Source of the DNA: Bacteroidaceae bacterium
Lineage (GTDB): Bacteria > Bacteroidota > Bacteroidia > Bacteroidales > Bacteroidaceae
Direction of reading: 5' to 3'
NCBI GenBank assembly: GCA_017961965.1
Contig: JAGCWG010000269.1
Span: 1 to 6,012 of the forward strand
Length of the DNA: 6,012 nt
Positions 1 to 5,165 of this stretch are shown here, piece after piece (positions within the stretch are counted from its first letter, which is position 1; each line of letters begins with the position of its first letter). The position numbers were made by a program, and so were the translations under genes. The notes under the pieces are model-generated. The model was not told the DNA's origin. It searched no databases and was given only the letters and a program-made list of their open reading frames with translations.

Positions 1-1595
1 GTCTTCTCGAATGGTTCGCTCATCATCTCGATGGATGCAAGGTTAGCGAACTTAGGGAGAATTAGGTTAAGCTCGTTACGGTAGGTGTTGAGGTTCTTCT
101 TTACCTCGTCCATTGTGAGGTCATTCTCCTTGAGACGTGTATCAGAGATGTATGCGAGTGCTATGAGTTTCTCGCCACGCTGTACGACAACTGTCTCCTC
201 AAAGATGCCCTGACTGAGGATGACGTCCTCAATCTCCTCAGGATAGACATTCTGACCGTTGGCTCCAAGGAGCATGGTCTTCTTGCGACCACGGATAAAT
301 ACGTTGCCGTTCTTGTCCATTGTTCCGAGGTCACCTGTGTGCAACCATCCTTCTGCATCAATAGCCTCTGCTGTCTCCTCTGGGTTCTTGTAATAACCGA
401 GCATCACGTTTGTACCACGTGTCACGATTTCGCCAGCTACCTTGTGTGGGTTGTCGCTAAGGATGCGTACCTCCATACGTGGGGCAGGCTTTCCGCATGA
501 GCCCTTACGGAAGCGACCGTAGTCCTCATAACAGATGATAGGACCACACTCTGTCATTCCGTAACCTACTGTGTAACGGAAGTGTATCTTACGAAGAAGG
601 TCTTCTACCTCTTTGCTGAATGCGGCACCTCCGATGATTACCTCATAGAAGTTACCTCCGAATGCATTCTCAAGCTGAGCCTTTATCTTGTTGTATATTA
701 TTCTTCTGAGGAATGGTACCTTGGTGAGTACCCTCATTATTGGTTTCTTAAGTACAGGGAATACCTTACCAATGACAATCTTCTCGATGATGAGAGGAAC
801 GGCAATGACGATGTCTGGCTTGACTTCGTTGAATGCCTTGATTACGATTGCAGGACTTGGTACCTTGGTGAGGAAATGTACGTGTGCTCCTATACAGAAC
901 TCGTACATGAAATCGAAGGCGAAACCATACATGTGAGCCATTGGAAGTATGGCGAGTGTACGGCTGTTCTTAGGCAATCCAAGTCGCTCGTCGGCAAATA
1001 TCACATTTGACCAGAGTGAACGGTAAGGAAGCATCACTCCCTTGCTGCGTCCTGTCGAACCGCTTGTGTAGCTGAGTGCGGCAAGTGTCTCGCCGTCCTC
1101 CCTGCCGTAGTTTACGCTCTCCTTTGTTACGCTTACTGCATCCATTGCAGCATATATGTCAGCATATTTCTCGCTGTCTTCAAAGAAATGCCAATCGACA
1201 ATATTGAGAGTTTCCTTGATGTCAAAAGTGTTGCGACCTGAAATGAGAAGTTTTGACTCAGAGTGCTGGTAGATGTTTACAATCTGCTCAACGCTAAAGT
1301 CAGCCAAAATAGGAACTGCAACAGCTCCGTATGTGATAATGGAAATGAAAGCAACAGCCCAATGGGTGCTGTTCTTTTCACAGATGGCAATCTTATCTCC
1401 CTTCTGTATTCCGTATTTTGCGTAAAGTGTATGCAAGCGAGCAATATCAAGAGCTACATCACCGAATGTATAGTTTATTTCGGTACCATAATCAGTATAG
1501 GCAGGTTTGCTCCAGTTCTCCTTTATAGATCTTTCGATTAAGTCAATAAGAGACGAGTCTTTGCTCGCATCAAATAATCTTGTTCTTTCTGTCAT
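1..1595 (-). CDS. Long-chain fatty-acid-CoA ligase (AMP-binding, ANL superfamily), C-terminus cut by window edge
   Basis: This enzyme activates a fatty acid with ATP to an acyl-adenylate and transfers it to coenzyme A, feeding lipid synthesis or acyl recycling at the inner face of the membrane. The frame is open from the ATG at 1595 to the left edge (531 codons, no stop). Motifs in order: the P-loop YTSGSTGRSKG at residues 176-186; the A5 motif GYGMTE at 344-349; the ribose-binding Asp of the HTGD motif at 422; and GRKK at 436-439 at the hinge to the C-terminal lid, followed by NGQNVYPEEIE. The visible part ends in SEPFEK, which in this family lies shortly before the terminal motif with the catalytic Lys, so I infer only about 10-25 residues are missing. 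No signal peptide or membrane segment is evident. The start follows an A/T-rich leader without Shine-Dalgarno, normal for Bacteroidota. It is divergent from the Smr gene. The exact acyl specificity cannot be read from sequence. Confidence 0.93.
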   Translation of the reverse strand, partial: MTERTRLFDASKDSSLIDLIERSIKENWSKPAYTDYGTEINYTFGDVALDIARLHTLYAKYGIQKGDKIAICEKNSTHWAVAFISIITYGAVAVPILADFSVEQIVNIYQHSESKLLISGRNTFDIKETLNIVDWHFFEDSEKYADIYAAMDAVSVTKESVNYGREDGETLAALSYTSGSTGRSKGVMLPYRSLWSNVIFADERLGLPKNSRTLAILPMAHMYGFAFDFMYEFCIGAHVHFLTKVPSPAIVIKAFNEVKPDIVIAVPLIIEKIVIGKVFPVLKKPIMRVLTKVPFLRRIIYNKIKAQLENAFGGNFYEVIIGGAAFSKEVEDLLRKIHFRYTVGYGMTECGPIICYEDYGRFRKGSCGKPAPRMEVRILSDNPHKVAGEIVTRGTNVMLGYYKNPEETAEAIDAEGWLHTGDLGTMDKNGNVFIRGRKKTMLLGANGQNVYPEEIEDVILSQGIFEETVVVQRGEKLIALAYISDTRLKENDLTMDEVKKNLNTYRNELNLILPKFANLASIEMMSEPFEK

Positions 1596-1692
1596 ATAAA
1601 TGTTTTGTAGTAATGTGACAAACCGTTAAGACATGTTCTATTAATATGTTCTTTCTGCCTTATAAGGTTCGCACACTTTGCATTATTTTGTG

Positions 1693-1724
1693 CAAAGGTA
1701 CGATATGTTTCATACAAATGAAAA
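1693..1724 (-). promoter_or_regulatory. Bacteroidota-type promoter of the acyl-CoA ligase gene
   Basis: Read on the minus strand, TACCTTTG (1700 to 1693) matches the -7 consensus TAnnTTTG exactly. The -33 element is weak: TTTT at 1724-1721 has the right spacing (20), while the true TTTG at 1718-1715 is too close (14). Transcription would start near 1687, giving a leader of roughly 90 bases. That leader carries a direct repeat of AGAACAT with a 13-base period (1652-1633), of unknown meaning. Confidence 0.55.
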
Positions 1725-1750
1725 TTATTTTGAGAAAAATAGATATTATC

Positions 1751-1781
1751 TTTGTTCATTATCCTAAAAAACTTAATTTTG
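1751..1781 (+). promoter_or_regulatory. Bacteroidota-type promoter of the Smr-domain gene
   Basis: TTTG at 1751-1754, a 19-base gap, and TAATTTTG at 1774-1781 fit the primary sigma factor consensus of Bacteroidota. The inferred start of transcription is near 1787, leaving a leader of about 65 A-rich bases. It is back to back with the ligase promoter. Confidence 0.7.
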
Positions 1782-1853
1782 CAAAGTAAATAGGTAAAAA
1801 ATGCTCACTATCTATACTAAATGAGCAAAAAACAAGGCTAAAACTGTTAAAAA

Positions 1854-2546
1854 GTGCAAATAGGAGATAAAGTTCGCTTCCTCAACGATGTTGGCGGAGG
1901 TGTTGTAAAGGCTTTCAAGCCGGGAGGAATAGTATTGGTAGAGGACGAGGACGGTTTCGAGATTCCTTGTCTTCAGGATGACCTTGTTGTCATCACGACT
2001 AATGCGTACAATTTTGAGGTACCACAGCATAAGGAGGCTCCCCGTGAGGAGCGAGTGGATGGACGCGAGTATCTTGCTTCCAAGGGTGTGGCACAGAGTG
2101 TGAAGGATGATGATGACCTTGACGAGAACCTTGAGGCACGTATCGTCCGTCTTGAGATGCTTGTGCATAAGCTTGAGGATCGTATCGCCCGACTCGAAGG
2201 CGACAAGGCTGCACGTGAGAAGGACAAGCTCCAGTCACGTCAGGTGCGTCAACAGCAGAAGAACGAGATACTTGAGGTTGACCTTCATGCCCACGAGATT
2301 CTTGAGACAACCAAGGGTATGGATGCCCGTGCTATCAAGGATTATCAGTTGTCAGTCTTCACCCGTACAATGAACGAGCATATTCGTGAGAAAGGTCGTA
2401 AGATTGTCTTCATTCACGGCAAGGGTGAGGGTGTACTCCGCAAGGCAATCATCGACACGCTCAAGGACAAGTACAAGTCATGTGAGTATCAGGATGCCTC
2501 TTTCCAGCAATATGGATTCGGGGCAACGATGGTAATAGTTCATTAA
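1854..2546 (+). CDS. Smr-domain protein (DUF2027-like N-terminus, coiled coil, C-terminal Smr)
   Basis: The 230-residue protein has three parts. Residues 1-48 form a small beta-rich domain (IGDKVRFLNDVGGG, then VLVEDEDGFEIP), like the start of Bacteroidota DUF2027 proteins. Residues 84-135 are highly charged, with a heptad-like run of Leu and Ile at 93-115 that suggests a coiled coil. Residues 138-230 are an Smr domain with the VDLHAHEI motif at 142-149, IHGKGEG at 187-193 and the closing strand GFGATMVIVH. Smr domains, known from MutS2, bind or nick nucleic acid; the cellular role of this family is not established. The start must be GTG at 1854, because a stop lies two codons upstream (1848-1850) and the next ATG would remove the conserved N-terminus. 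From memory, many DUF2027 proteins are over 300 residues with an extra middle domain, so this is a short form. It is the first gene of its transcript. Confidence 0.85.
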   Translation: MQIGDKVRFLNDVGGGVVKAFKPGGIVLVEDEDGFEIPCLQDDLVVITTNAYNFEVPQHKEAPREERVDGREYLASKGVAQSVKDDDDLDENLEARIVRLEMLVHKLEDRIARLEGDKAAREKDKLQSRQVRQQQKNEILEVDLHAHEILETTKGMDARAIKDYQLSVFTRTMNEHIREKGRKIVFIHGKGEGVLRKAIIDTLKDKYKSCEYQDASFQQYGFGATMVIVH

Positions 2547-2547
2547 A

Positions 2548-2570
2548 GCCCCCCATCCACCAAAGGGGGC
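2548..2570 (+). terminator. GC-rich hairpin just after the Smr gene
   Basis: GCCCCC (2548-2553) pairs perfectly with GGGGGC (2565-2570) around an 11-base loop, starting one base after the stop codon. No U-tract follows, so it may slow or protect the 3' end rather than terminate fully. The position supports a transcript-end role. Confidence 0.4.
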
Positions 2571-2608
2571 GTCCATCCGGAACATAGTAGCAAAGGAGCG
2601 TAGTGTTT

Positions 2609-2630
2609 CAATAGCTGTCCTTGGCTATTG
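2609..2630 (+). other. Small perfect hairpin in the Smr-rhaM gap
   Basis: CAATAGC (2609-2615) pairs with GCTATTG (2624-2630) around an 8-base loop. No run of Ts follows. With the hairpin at 2548-2570 it makes the 185-base gap before rhaM structured. I found no good TAnnTTTG promoter in this gap, so rhaM may depend on read-through or on an atypical promoter. Confidence 0.4.
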
Positions 2631-2655
2631 CCCCAATCTATCCATTTTTCTGCAT

Positions 2656-2727
2656 ACTTAAAAACTTAAAAACTCAAAAACTTAAAAACTTACAAACTTA
2701 AGAACTTACAAACTCAAAAACTTAAAA
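2656..2727 (+). repeat. Nine tandem copies of an 8-bp A-rich repeat before rhaM
   Basis: The unit is ACTTAAAA and the period is exactly 8 over 72 bases. Units 1, 2, 4 and 9 are identical. Units 3 and 8 are ACTCAAAA, 5 and 7 are ACTTACAA, and 6 is ACTTAAGA. The array ends four bases before the rhaM ATG, so it forms the ribosome-docking leader. It contains no Shine-Dalgarno sequence. A-rich leaders aid initiation in Bacteroidota, and a tandem array can change copy number by slippage. Confidence 0.9.
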
Positions 2728-2731
2728 TCTC

Positions 2732-3046
2732 ATGAAAAGACAAGCATTCAAGATGTTCCTCAAGCCAGGATGCAAGGAGGAATACAAGCGTCGTCACGCT
2801 AACCTGTTTCCTGAGCTCAAGGCTCTCCTGAGCGAGTCAGGTGTACGTAACTACAGCATCTATCTTGATGAGGAGACAAACATCCTCTTCGCCTATCAGG
2901 AACTGGAGGGTGAGGGTGGCAGCCAGGACCTCGGCGGAACAGAGATATGTCAGAAGTGGTGGGCGTACATGGCAGACATTATGGAGACAAATCCTGACAA
3001 CAGTCCTATCAGCATCCCACTTCCTGAGATGTTCCACATGGACTAG
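2732..3046 (+). CDS. rhaM: L-rhamnose mutarotase
   Basis: The enzyme interconverts the alpha and beta anomers of L-rhamnose in the cytoplasm and supplies the form used by rhamnose isomerase. The product is 104 residues, the length I recall for the E. coli enzyme. The residues known for the active site occur at the same numbers: Tyr18, His22, Tyr41 and Trp76 (followed by Trp77). The family signature continues as WWAYMADIMETNPDNSP (76-92), and the C-terminus FHMD is typical. The fold is a dimeric alpha/beta ferredoxin-like barrel without signal peptide. The ATG at 2732 is the first in frame and gives the full family N-terminus. No isomerase, kinase or aldolase of rhamnose breakdown lies beside it in this window, so it is a stand-alone copy here. 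The tandem A-rich repeat is directly upstream and a hairpin directly downstream. Confidence 0.93.
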   Translation: MKRQAFKMFLKPGCKEEYKRRHANLFPELKALLSESGVRNYSIYLDEETNILFAYQELEGEGGSQDLGGTEICQKWWAYMADIMETNPDNSPISIPLPEMFHMD

Positions 3047-3075
3047 CTTGCACCAGTCATTCTTCCTGGTGCAAG
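3047..3075 (+). terminator. Transcript-end hairpin of rhaM
   Basis: CTTGCACCAG (3047-3056) pairs perfectly with CTGGTGCAAG (3066-3075) around a 9-base loop, starting on the base after the rhaM stop. The following sequence is A/T-rich (AGTTAAAAGTTATAA) but has no clean U-run, so termination strength is uncertain. Confidence 0.65.
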
Positions 3076-3105
3076 AGTTAAAAGTTATAAATTAAAAGTT
3101 AAAAG
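3076..3105 (+). repeat. Short A-rich direct repeats after rhaM
   Basis: The sequence contains AGTTAAAA at 3076-3083 and AAAAGTTAAAAG at 3094-3105, with the related GTTATAAATT between them. It resembles a decayed simple repeat and is not the reverse complement of the ACTTAAAA array upstream of rhaM. No function is evident. Confidence 0.4.
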
Positions 3106-3111
3106 ATAGAG

Positions 3112-3163
3112 TATCATTCATGGTGATAAATGTCATAGCTGATGTTTATTACCATGAATGATA
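3112..3163 (+). repeat. Long 19-bp inverted repeat (hairpin) in the rhaM-rpsU gap
   Basis: The arms 3112-3130 and 3145-3163 are complementary over 19 positions, and the single non-Watson-Crick position (3125 with 3150) is a G-U wobble in plus-strand RNA. The loop is 14 bases. In plus-strand RNA the stem is unbroken, while in minus-strand RNA it has an A-C mismatch, which hints that the plus strand is the relevant one. It has no U-tract and lies 36 bases past the rhaM terminator-like hairpin. It could be a second 3' structure, a protein-binding palindrome or the remnant of a small mobile repeat. Confidence 0.75.
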
Positions 3164-3218
3164 TAAATATGTAAAATGGACAAATAATGGTGCTGCCCAT
3201 CCGAAAATGGTAAGGGTG

Positions 3219-3295
3219 AAGTACTGTCAAAGTATAGACTAAGTACTGTCAAAGTATAGACTAAGTACTGACTAAGTATAGACGAAGTACTGACT
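3219..3295 (+). repeat. Seven tandem 11-bp repeats (22-bp higher-order unit)
   Basis: Units begin at 3219, 3230, 3241, 3252, 3263, 3274 and 3285. Odd units are AAGTACTGTCA or AAGTACTGACT; even units are AAGTATAGACT or AAGTATAGACG. The consensus is AAGTAYWGWCN. The first two 22-bp pairs are identical (3219-3240 and 3241-3262). The period is about one turn of DNA helix, so all copies face the same side. An eighth, decayed unit may follow at 3296-3306. The array is not coding, since an 11-base period shifts frame each time. It lies about 205 bases before the small RNA promoter. Its function is unknown. Confidence 0.9.
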
Positions 3296-3499
3296 ATGAA
3301 CATTCGAATAACGTATATCCAATTTTGACAATATAGGATGTGAGCAAAGTTGAGATGAATGTTTTGTATAAGTCGTGAAAAGGGGTGGCAATAGTTTACT
3401 CATGTTCTCTTTTTGCAATCTCCACATTACACTCCTTCGTGACAAAATTTTATGACCATGAAAAATTTGAGAAAAAATATAGAAAAAACATGACGTGGA

Positions 3500-3531
3500 T
3501 TTGCAAAACGGACAATCTAATTGTATATTTG
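3500..3531 (+). promoter_or_regulatory. Strong Bacteroidota-type promoter of the candidate small RNA
   Basis: TTTG at 3500-3503, a 20-base gap, then TATATTTG at 3524-3531 match the -33/-7 consensus. No coding region starts downstream within 350 bases, while a terminator lies at 3701-3725, so the promoter most likely drives a non-coding transcript starting near 3537. Confidence 0.7.
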
Positions 3532-3536
3532 TAGTA

Positions 3537-3725
3537 CAATTTGGAGGCGAGACTTCAGAATCCATAGAAAAACGACGTGGGCTTTACGAAGCCGACACGA
3601 AGGGTTTACGAAGGGTTGCCGAAGAATTTTACACATGAATTGTGCCTTGGCGTGAGGGACATAATGTGAAGATATGGAAAATGTACTTTGCATAATGCTT
3701 TCAAACGTCCAGTTTGATTTTTTTT
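3537..3725 (+). ncRNA. Candidate structured small RNA, about 190 nt, unassigned
   Basis: The unit is defined by a consensus promoter on the left and an intrinsic terminator on the right, with no credible reading frame between. Possible helices by eye: a closing stem CTTCA (3553-3557) with TGAAG (3667-3671), extended inward by TCC (3561-3563) with GGA (3657-3659); a hairpin GGCTT/AAGCC at 3580-3593 with loop TACG; and a stem of GCC (3618-3620) with GGC (3649-3651) plus AATT (3625-3628) with AATT (3638-3641). Four 11-nt repeats starting with ACGAAG or CCGAAG lie in the centre (3586-3629). Length and architecture would suit a 6S-like or Bacteroidales-1-like RNA, but I cannot assign a family by sequence. 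The 5' end is estimated from the promoter. It is in the same orientation as rpsU, which has its own promoter. Confidence 0.6.
3701..3725 (+). terminator. Intrinsic terminator of the candidate small RNA
   Basis: TCAAAC (3701-3706) pairs with GTTTGA (3712-3717) around a 5-base loop and is followed at once by eight Ts (3718-3725). It is the only textbook rho-independent terminator in the window. The T-run is on the plus strand only, so it serves plus-strand transcription. Confidence 0.8.
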
Positions 3726-3809
3726 AGTACGGAAAATAGCAAAAACGCCCCTTAAATCCCTTTAAATCACAAGAAAATAACTGATTGACATTTAAAAAGC
3801 CATAAAAAT

Positions 3810-3840
3810 TTTGTCAATTCAAAAGTTTGCTGTAATTTTG
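3810..3840 (+). promoter_or_regulatory. Promoter of rpsU
   Basis: TTTG at 3810-3813, a 19-base gap and TAATTTTG at 3833-3840 match the consensus fully. The inferred start of transcription is near 3846, leaving a leader of about 87 bases. The xer and hpf genes may be read from here too if the transcript passes the rpsU 3' end. Confidence 0.75.
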
Positions 3841-3860
3841 CACCCCGTTAGACTCTGTGC

Positions 3861-3893
3861 GTTCGTCTCAGAATGTATAGACGTCTGCGAAAC
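3861..3893 (+). promoter_or_regulatory. Foldable segment in the rpsU leader
   Basis: CGTCT (3864-3868) can pair with AGACG (3879-3883) around a 10-base loop. Alternatively GTTCG (3861-3865) can pair with CGAAAC (3888-3893) with one bulged base. These are competing folds of one short segment. Ribosomal protein genes are often controlled by such leaders, but I cannot tie this one to a known family. Confidence 0.3.
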
Positions 3894-3932
3894 AATACAT
3901 TATTTTATAAACAATCAAAAACAAAGAATCGA

Positions 3933-4124
3933 ATGATTATCGTACCTGTAAAAGAAGGTGAGAACATTGAGAAGGCTCTCAAGAAGTTCAAGAGAAAGTC
4001 TGAAAAGACTGGCGTGATTAAGGAAGTAAGAAACCGCAAGCAGTTTGATAAGCCATCTGTAGTGAAGCGTATCAAGATGCAGCACGCTATCTATGTTAAT
4101 CAGCTCCACCTCAACGAGGAATAA
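3933..4124 (+). CDS. rpsU: 30S ribosomal protein bS21
   Basis: The 63-residue basic protein belongs to the small ribosomal subunit and sits near the 3' end of 16S rRNA. In Bacteroidota ribosomes bS21 helps to hide the anti-Shine-Dalgarno sequence, in line with the lack of Shine-Dalgarno sites throughout this window. The sequence MIIVPVKEGENIEKALKKFK, then the KTG (25-27) and FDKPSVVKR (38-46) segments, is the family pattern, and the length matches the usual 63-64. I chose the ATG at 3933 because it restores that N-terminus. An in-frame ATG at 3873 would add 20 basic residues not seen in the family. No Shine-Dalgarno precedes the start; the leader is A-rich (CAAAAACAAAG). The gene heads the rpsU-xer-hpf series, with xer 120 bases downstream. 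Confidence 0.96.
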   Translation: MIIVPVKEGENIEKALKKFKRKSEKTGVIKEVRNRKQFDKPSVVKRIKMQHAIYVNQLHLNEE

Positions 4125-4137
4125 TCCTGAGGGAGAG

Positions 4138-4189
4138 AAAAAAGAATTTTTTTTGAAAATAATCTGCCAAAAATTTGGTTGTTGGCGGA
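4138..4189 (+). terminator. Possible rpsU transcript end
   Basis: Six As (4138-4143) and eight Ts (4147-4154) can form a weak A-U hairpin ending in a U-run. A stronger stem follows: TCTGCCAA (4163-4170) with TTGGCGGA (4182-4189), including one G-U pair and an 11-base loop. Neither is a canonical terminator alone. Partial termination, with read-through to xer, is plausible. Confidence 0.35.
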
Positions 4190-4205
4190 AAATGTCCTAA
4201 TTTAG
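4174..4205 (+). promoter_or_regulatory. Weak promoter candidate for the xer-hpf pair
   Basis: TTTG (4174-4177), a 20-base gap and TAATTTAG (4198-4205) differ from consensus at one conserved base of the -7 box. It overlaps the stem at 4163-4189. It would start transcripts near 4211, about 35 bases before the xer ATG. Confidence 0.3.
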
Positions 4206-4244
4206 TCGCGAATTAAAGACGCAAGTCACTTCAACGACGTAAAG

Positions 4245-5135
4245 ATGGAGACATGGGTAGATTTATTTCTTGAATACCTGAAGTCGGAAAGGAACTATTC
4301 GCAGCGTACTGTTGAAAGTTATGCGGATGATATAGGTGACTTCCAGCGTTTCATGGATACCCTCGAGAGCAAGTGGACTTTCAGCTCCGTGACATCTTCG
4401 GATGTGAGAGAATGGATAGTCTATATGATGGATGAACGGCATTATGCAGTTGCAAACGTGAATCGTCATTTGAGTGCTCTCAGGACATTCTATCGTTATC
4501 TTAGGATGATGAGCTTCGTGGATGTAAATCCAATGACGAAGGTCACAGGTCCAAAAAAGGAAAAAGTCCTTCCTGCTTTCGTTAGAGAGACGGATATGGA
4601 CAGGTTGCTTGACATGACCAAGGACGATGATACGTACGAAGGAGTCAGGGACCGCACGATAGTAATGATGTTTTATGAGACAGGTATTCGACGAGCCGAG
4701 CTTATCGGACTGACGGATGCGAGGGTTGACCTCGGTATGAGCCAGTTGAAGGTGCTCGGAAAACGTAATAAAGAACGAATCGTTCCATTTGGCAACGAAC
4801 TATACTGTCAGATAGAGCACTATCTCGAAAAGCGACACGAAGTAGAGCAGGGAAGTGCTAAGGCTTTCTTTCTTAATAAGAACGGAATGCCAGTAAACGA
4901 ATCTACAGTGTCAAGGATTGTCAAGGATGCCTTGTCTCAGGTGACCACGCAGAAGAAACGCTCACCACACGTGTTGCGCCATTCTTTTGCTACAGCGATG
5001 CTTAATAATGATGCCGACCTCGGTTCAATCCAGAAGATACTCGGACATCAGAGTCTCGCCACAACGGAAGTCTATACCCATCTGTCGTTTGAAGAACTTA
5101 AAAGTGTTTATAAAAAAGCGCATCCGCGCGAATAA
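4245..5135 (+). CDS. xerC: Tyrosine recombinase of the XerC/XerD type
   Basis: The 296-residue protein has the length and layout of XerC/XerD: an N-terminal SAM-like core-binding domain (about 1-95, with NYSQRTVESYADDI) and a catalytic domain (about 108-296). The catalytic set is complete: Arg149 in TGIRRAEL, Lys173 in LGKRNKER, His242 and Arg245 in HVLRHSFA, His268 in LGHQSL, and the nucleophile Tyr277 in TEVYTHL. Such enzymes resolve chromosome dimers at dif during division. The place between rpsU and hpf, the absence of flanking repeats or transfer genes, and the housekeeping length argue against a mobile integrase. The first ATG fits the family start; hpf follows after 30 bases, probably co-transcribed. 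Whether it corresponds to XerC or XerD of proteobacteria cannot be decided here, so the symbol is a best guess. Confidence 0.9.
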   Translation: METWVDLFLEYLKSERNYSQRTVESYADDIGDFQRFMDTLESKWTFSSVTSSDVREWIVYMMDERHYAVANVNRHLSALRTFYRYLRMMSFVDVNPMTKVTGPKKEKVLPAFVRETDMDRLLDMTKDDDTYEGVRDRTIVMMFYETGIRRAELIGLTDARVDLGMSQLKVLGKRNKERIVPFGNELYCQIEHYLEKRHEVEQGSAKAFFLNKNGMPVNESTVSRIVKDALSQVTTQKKRSPHVLRHSFATAMLNNDADLGSIQKILGHQSLATTEVYTHLSFEELKSVYKKAHPRE

Positions 5136-5165
5136 TATAGTATAAACCTTAATAAAAGAGCGACT

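Noticed and set aside
582..1010. 142-codon plus-strand frame
   Set aside because: It lies wholly inside the acyl-CoA ligase gene on the other strand, whose motifs are intact in frame. It is a shadow with no family features.
1973..2310. Overlapping minus-strand frames under the Smr gene
   Set aside because: Low-complexity Ser/Arg-rich shadows of the GA-rich coding strand, with no motif or promoter.
3219..3295. CRISPR array
   Set aside because: The 11/22-bp units abut with no unique spacers and no cas genes are near.
3272..3565. Open frame of 97 codons on the minus strand in the rhaM-rpsU gap, with several Cys residues
   Set aside because: No recognisable domain or promoter, composition is unlike the genuine genes, and it runs opposite to and overlaps the 11-bp repeats and the small RNA promoter. 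An A/T-rich gap easily leaves such a frame open.
3751..3768. Direct repeat CTTAAATC / TTTAAATC
   Set aside because: Two short A/T-rich copies ten bases apart are expected by chance in this composition.
3785..3790. TTGACA as a sigma-70 type -35 element
   Set aside because: No matching -10 at proper spacing, and Bacteroidota promoters use TTTG/TAnnTTTG. The consensus promoter at 3810-3840 explains rpsU better.
3873..3932. bS21 starting at the upstream ATG (3873)
   Set aside because: The family is 63-64 residues and starts MIIVPVKEGE at 3933. The extra 20 residues match leader sequence. Kept only as a low-interest observation.
4245..5135. Integrase of a mobile element or integron
   Set aside because: Length, motifs and the rpsU-hpf setting match a housekeeping Xer protein. 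There are no attachment repeats at the tRNA genes and no cargo.
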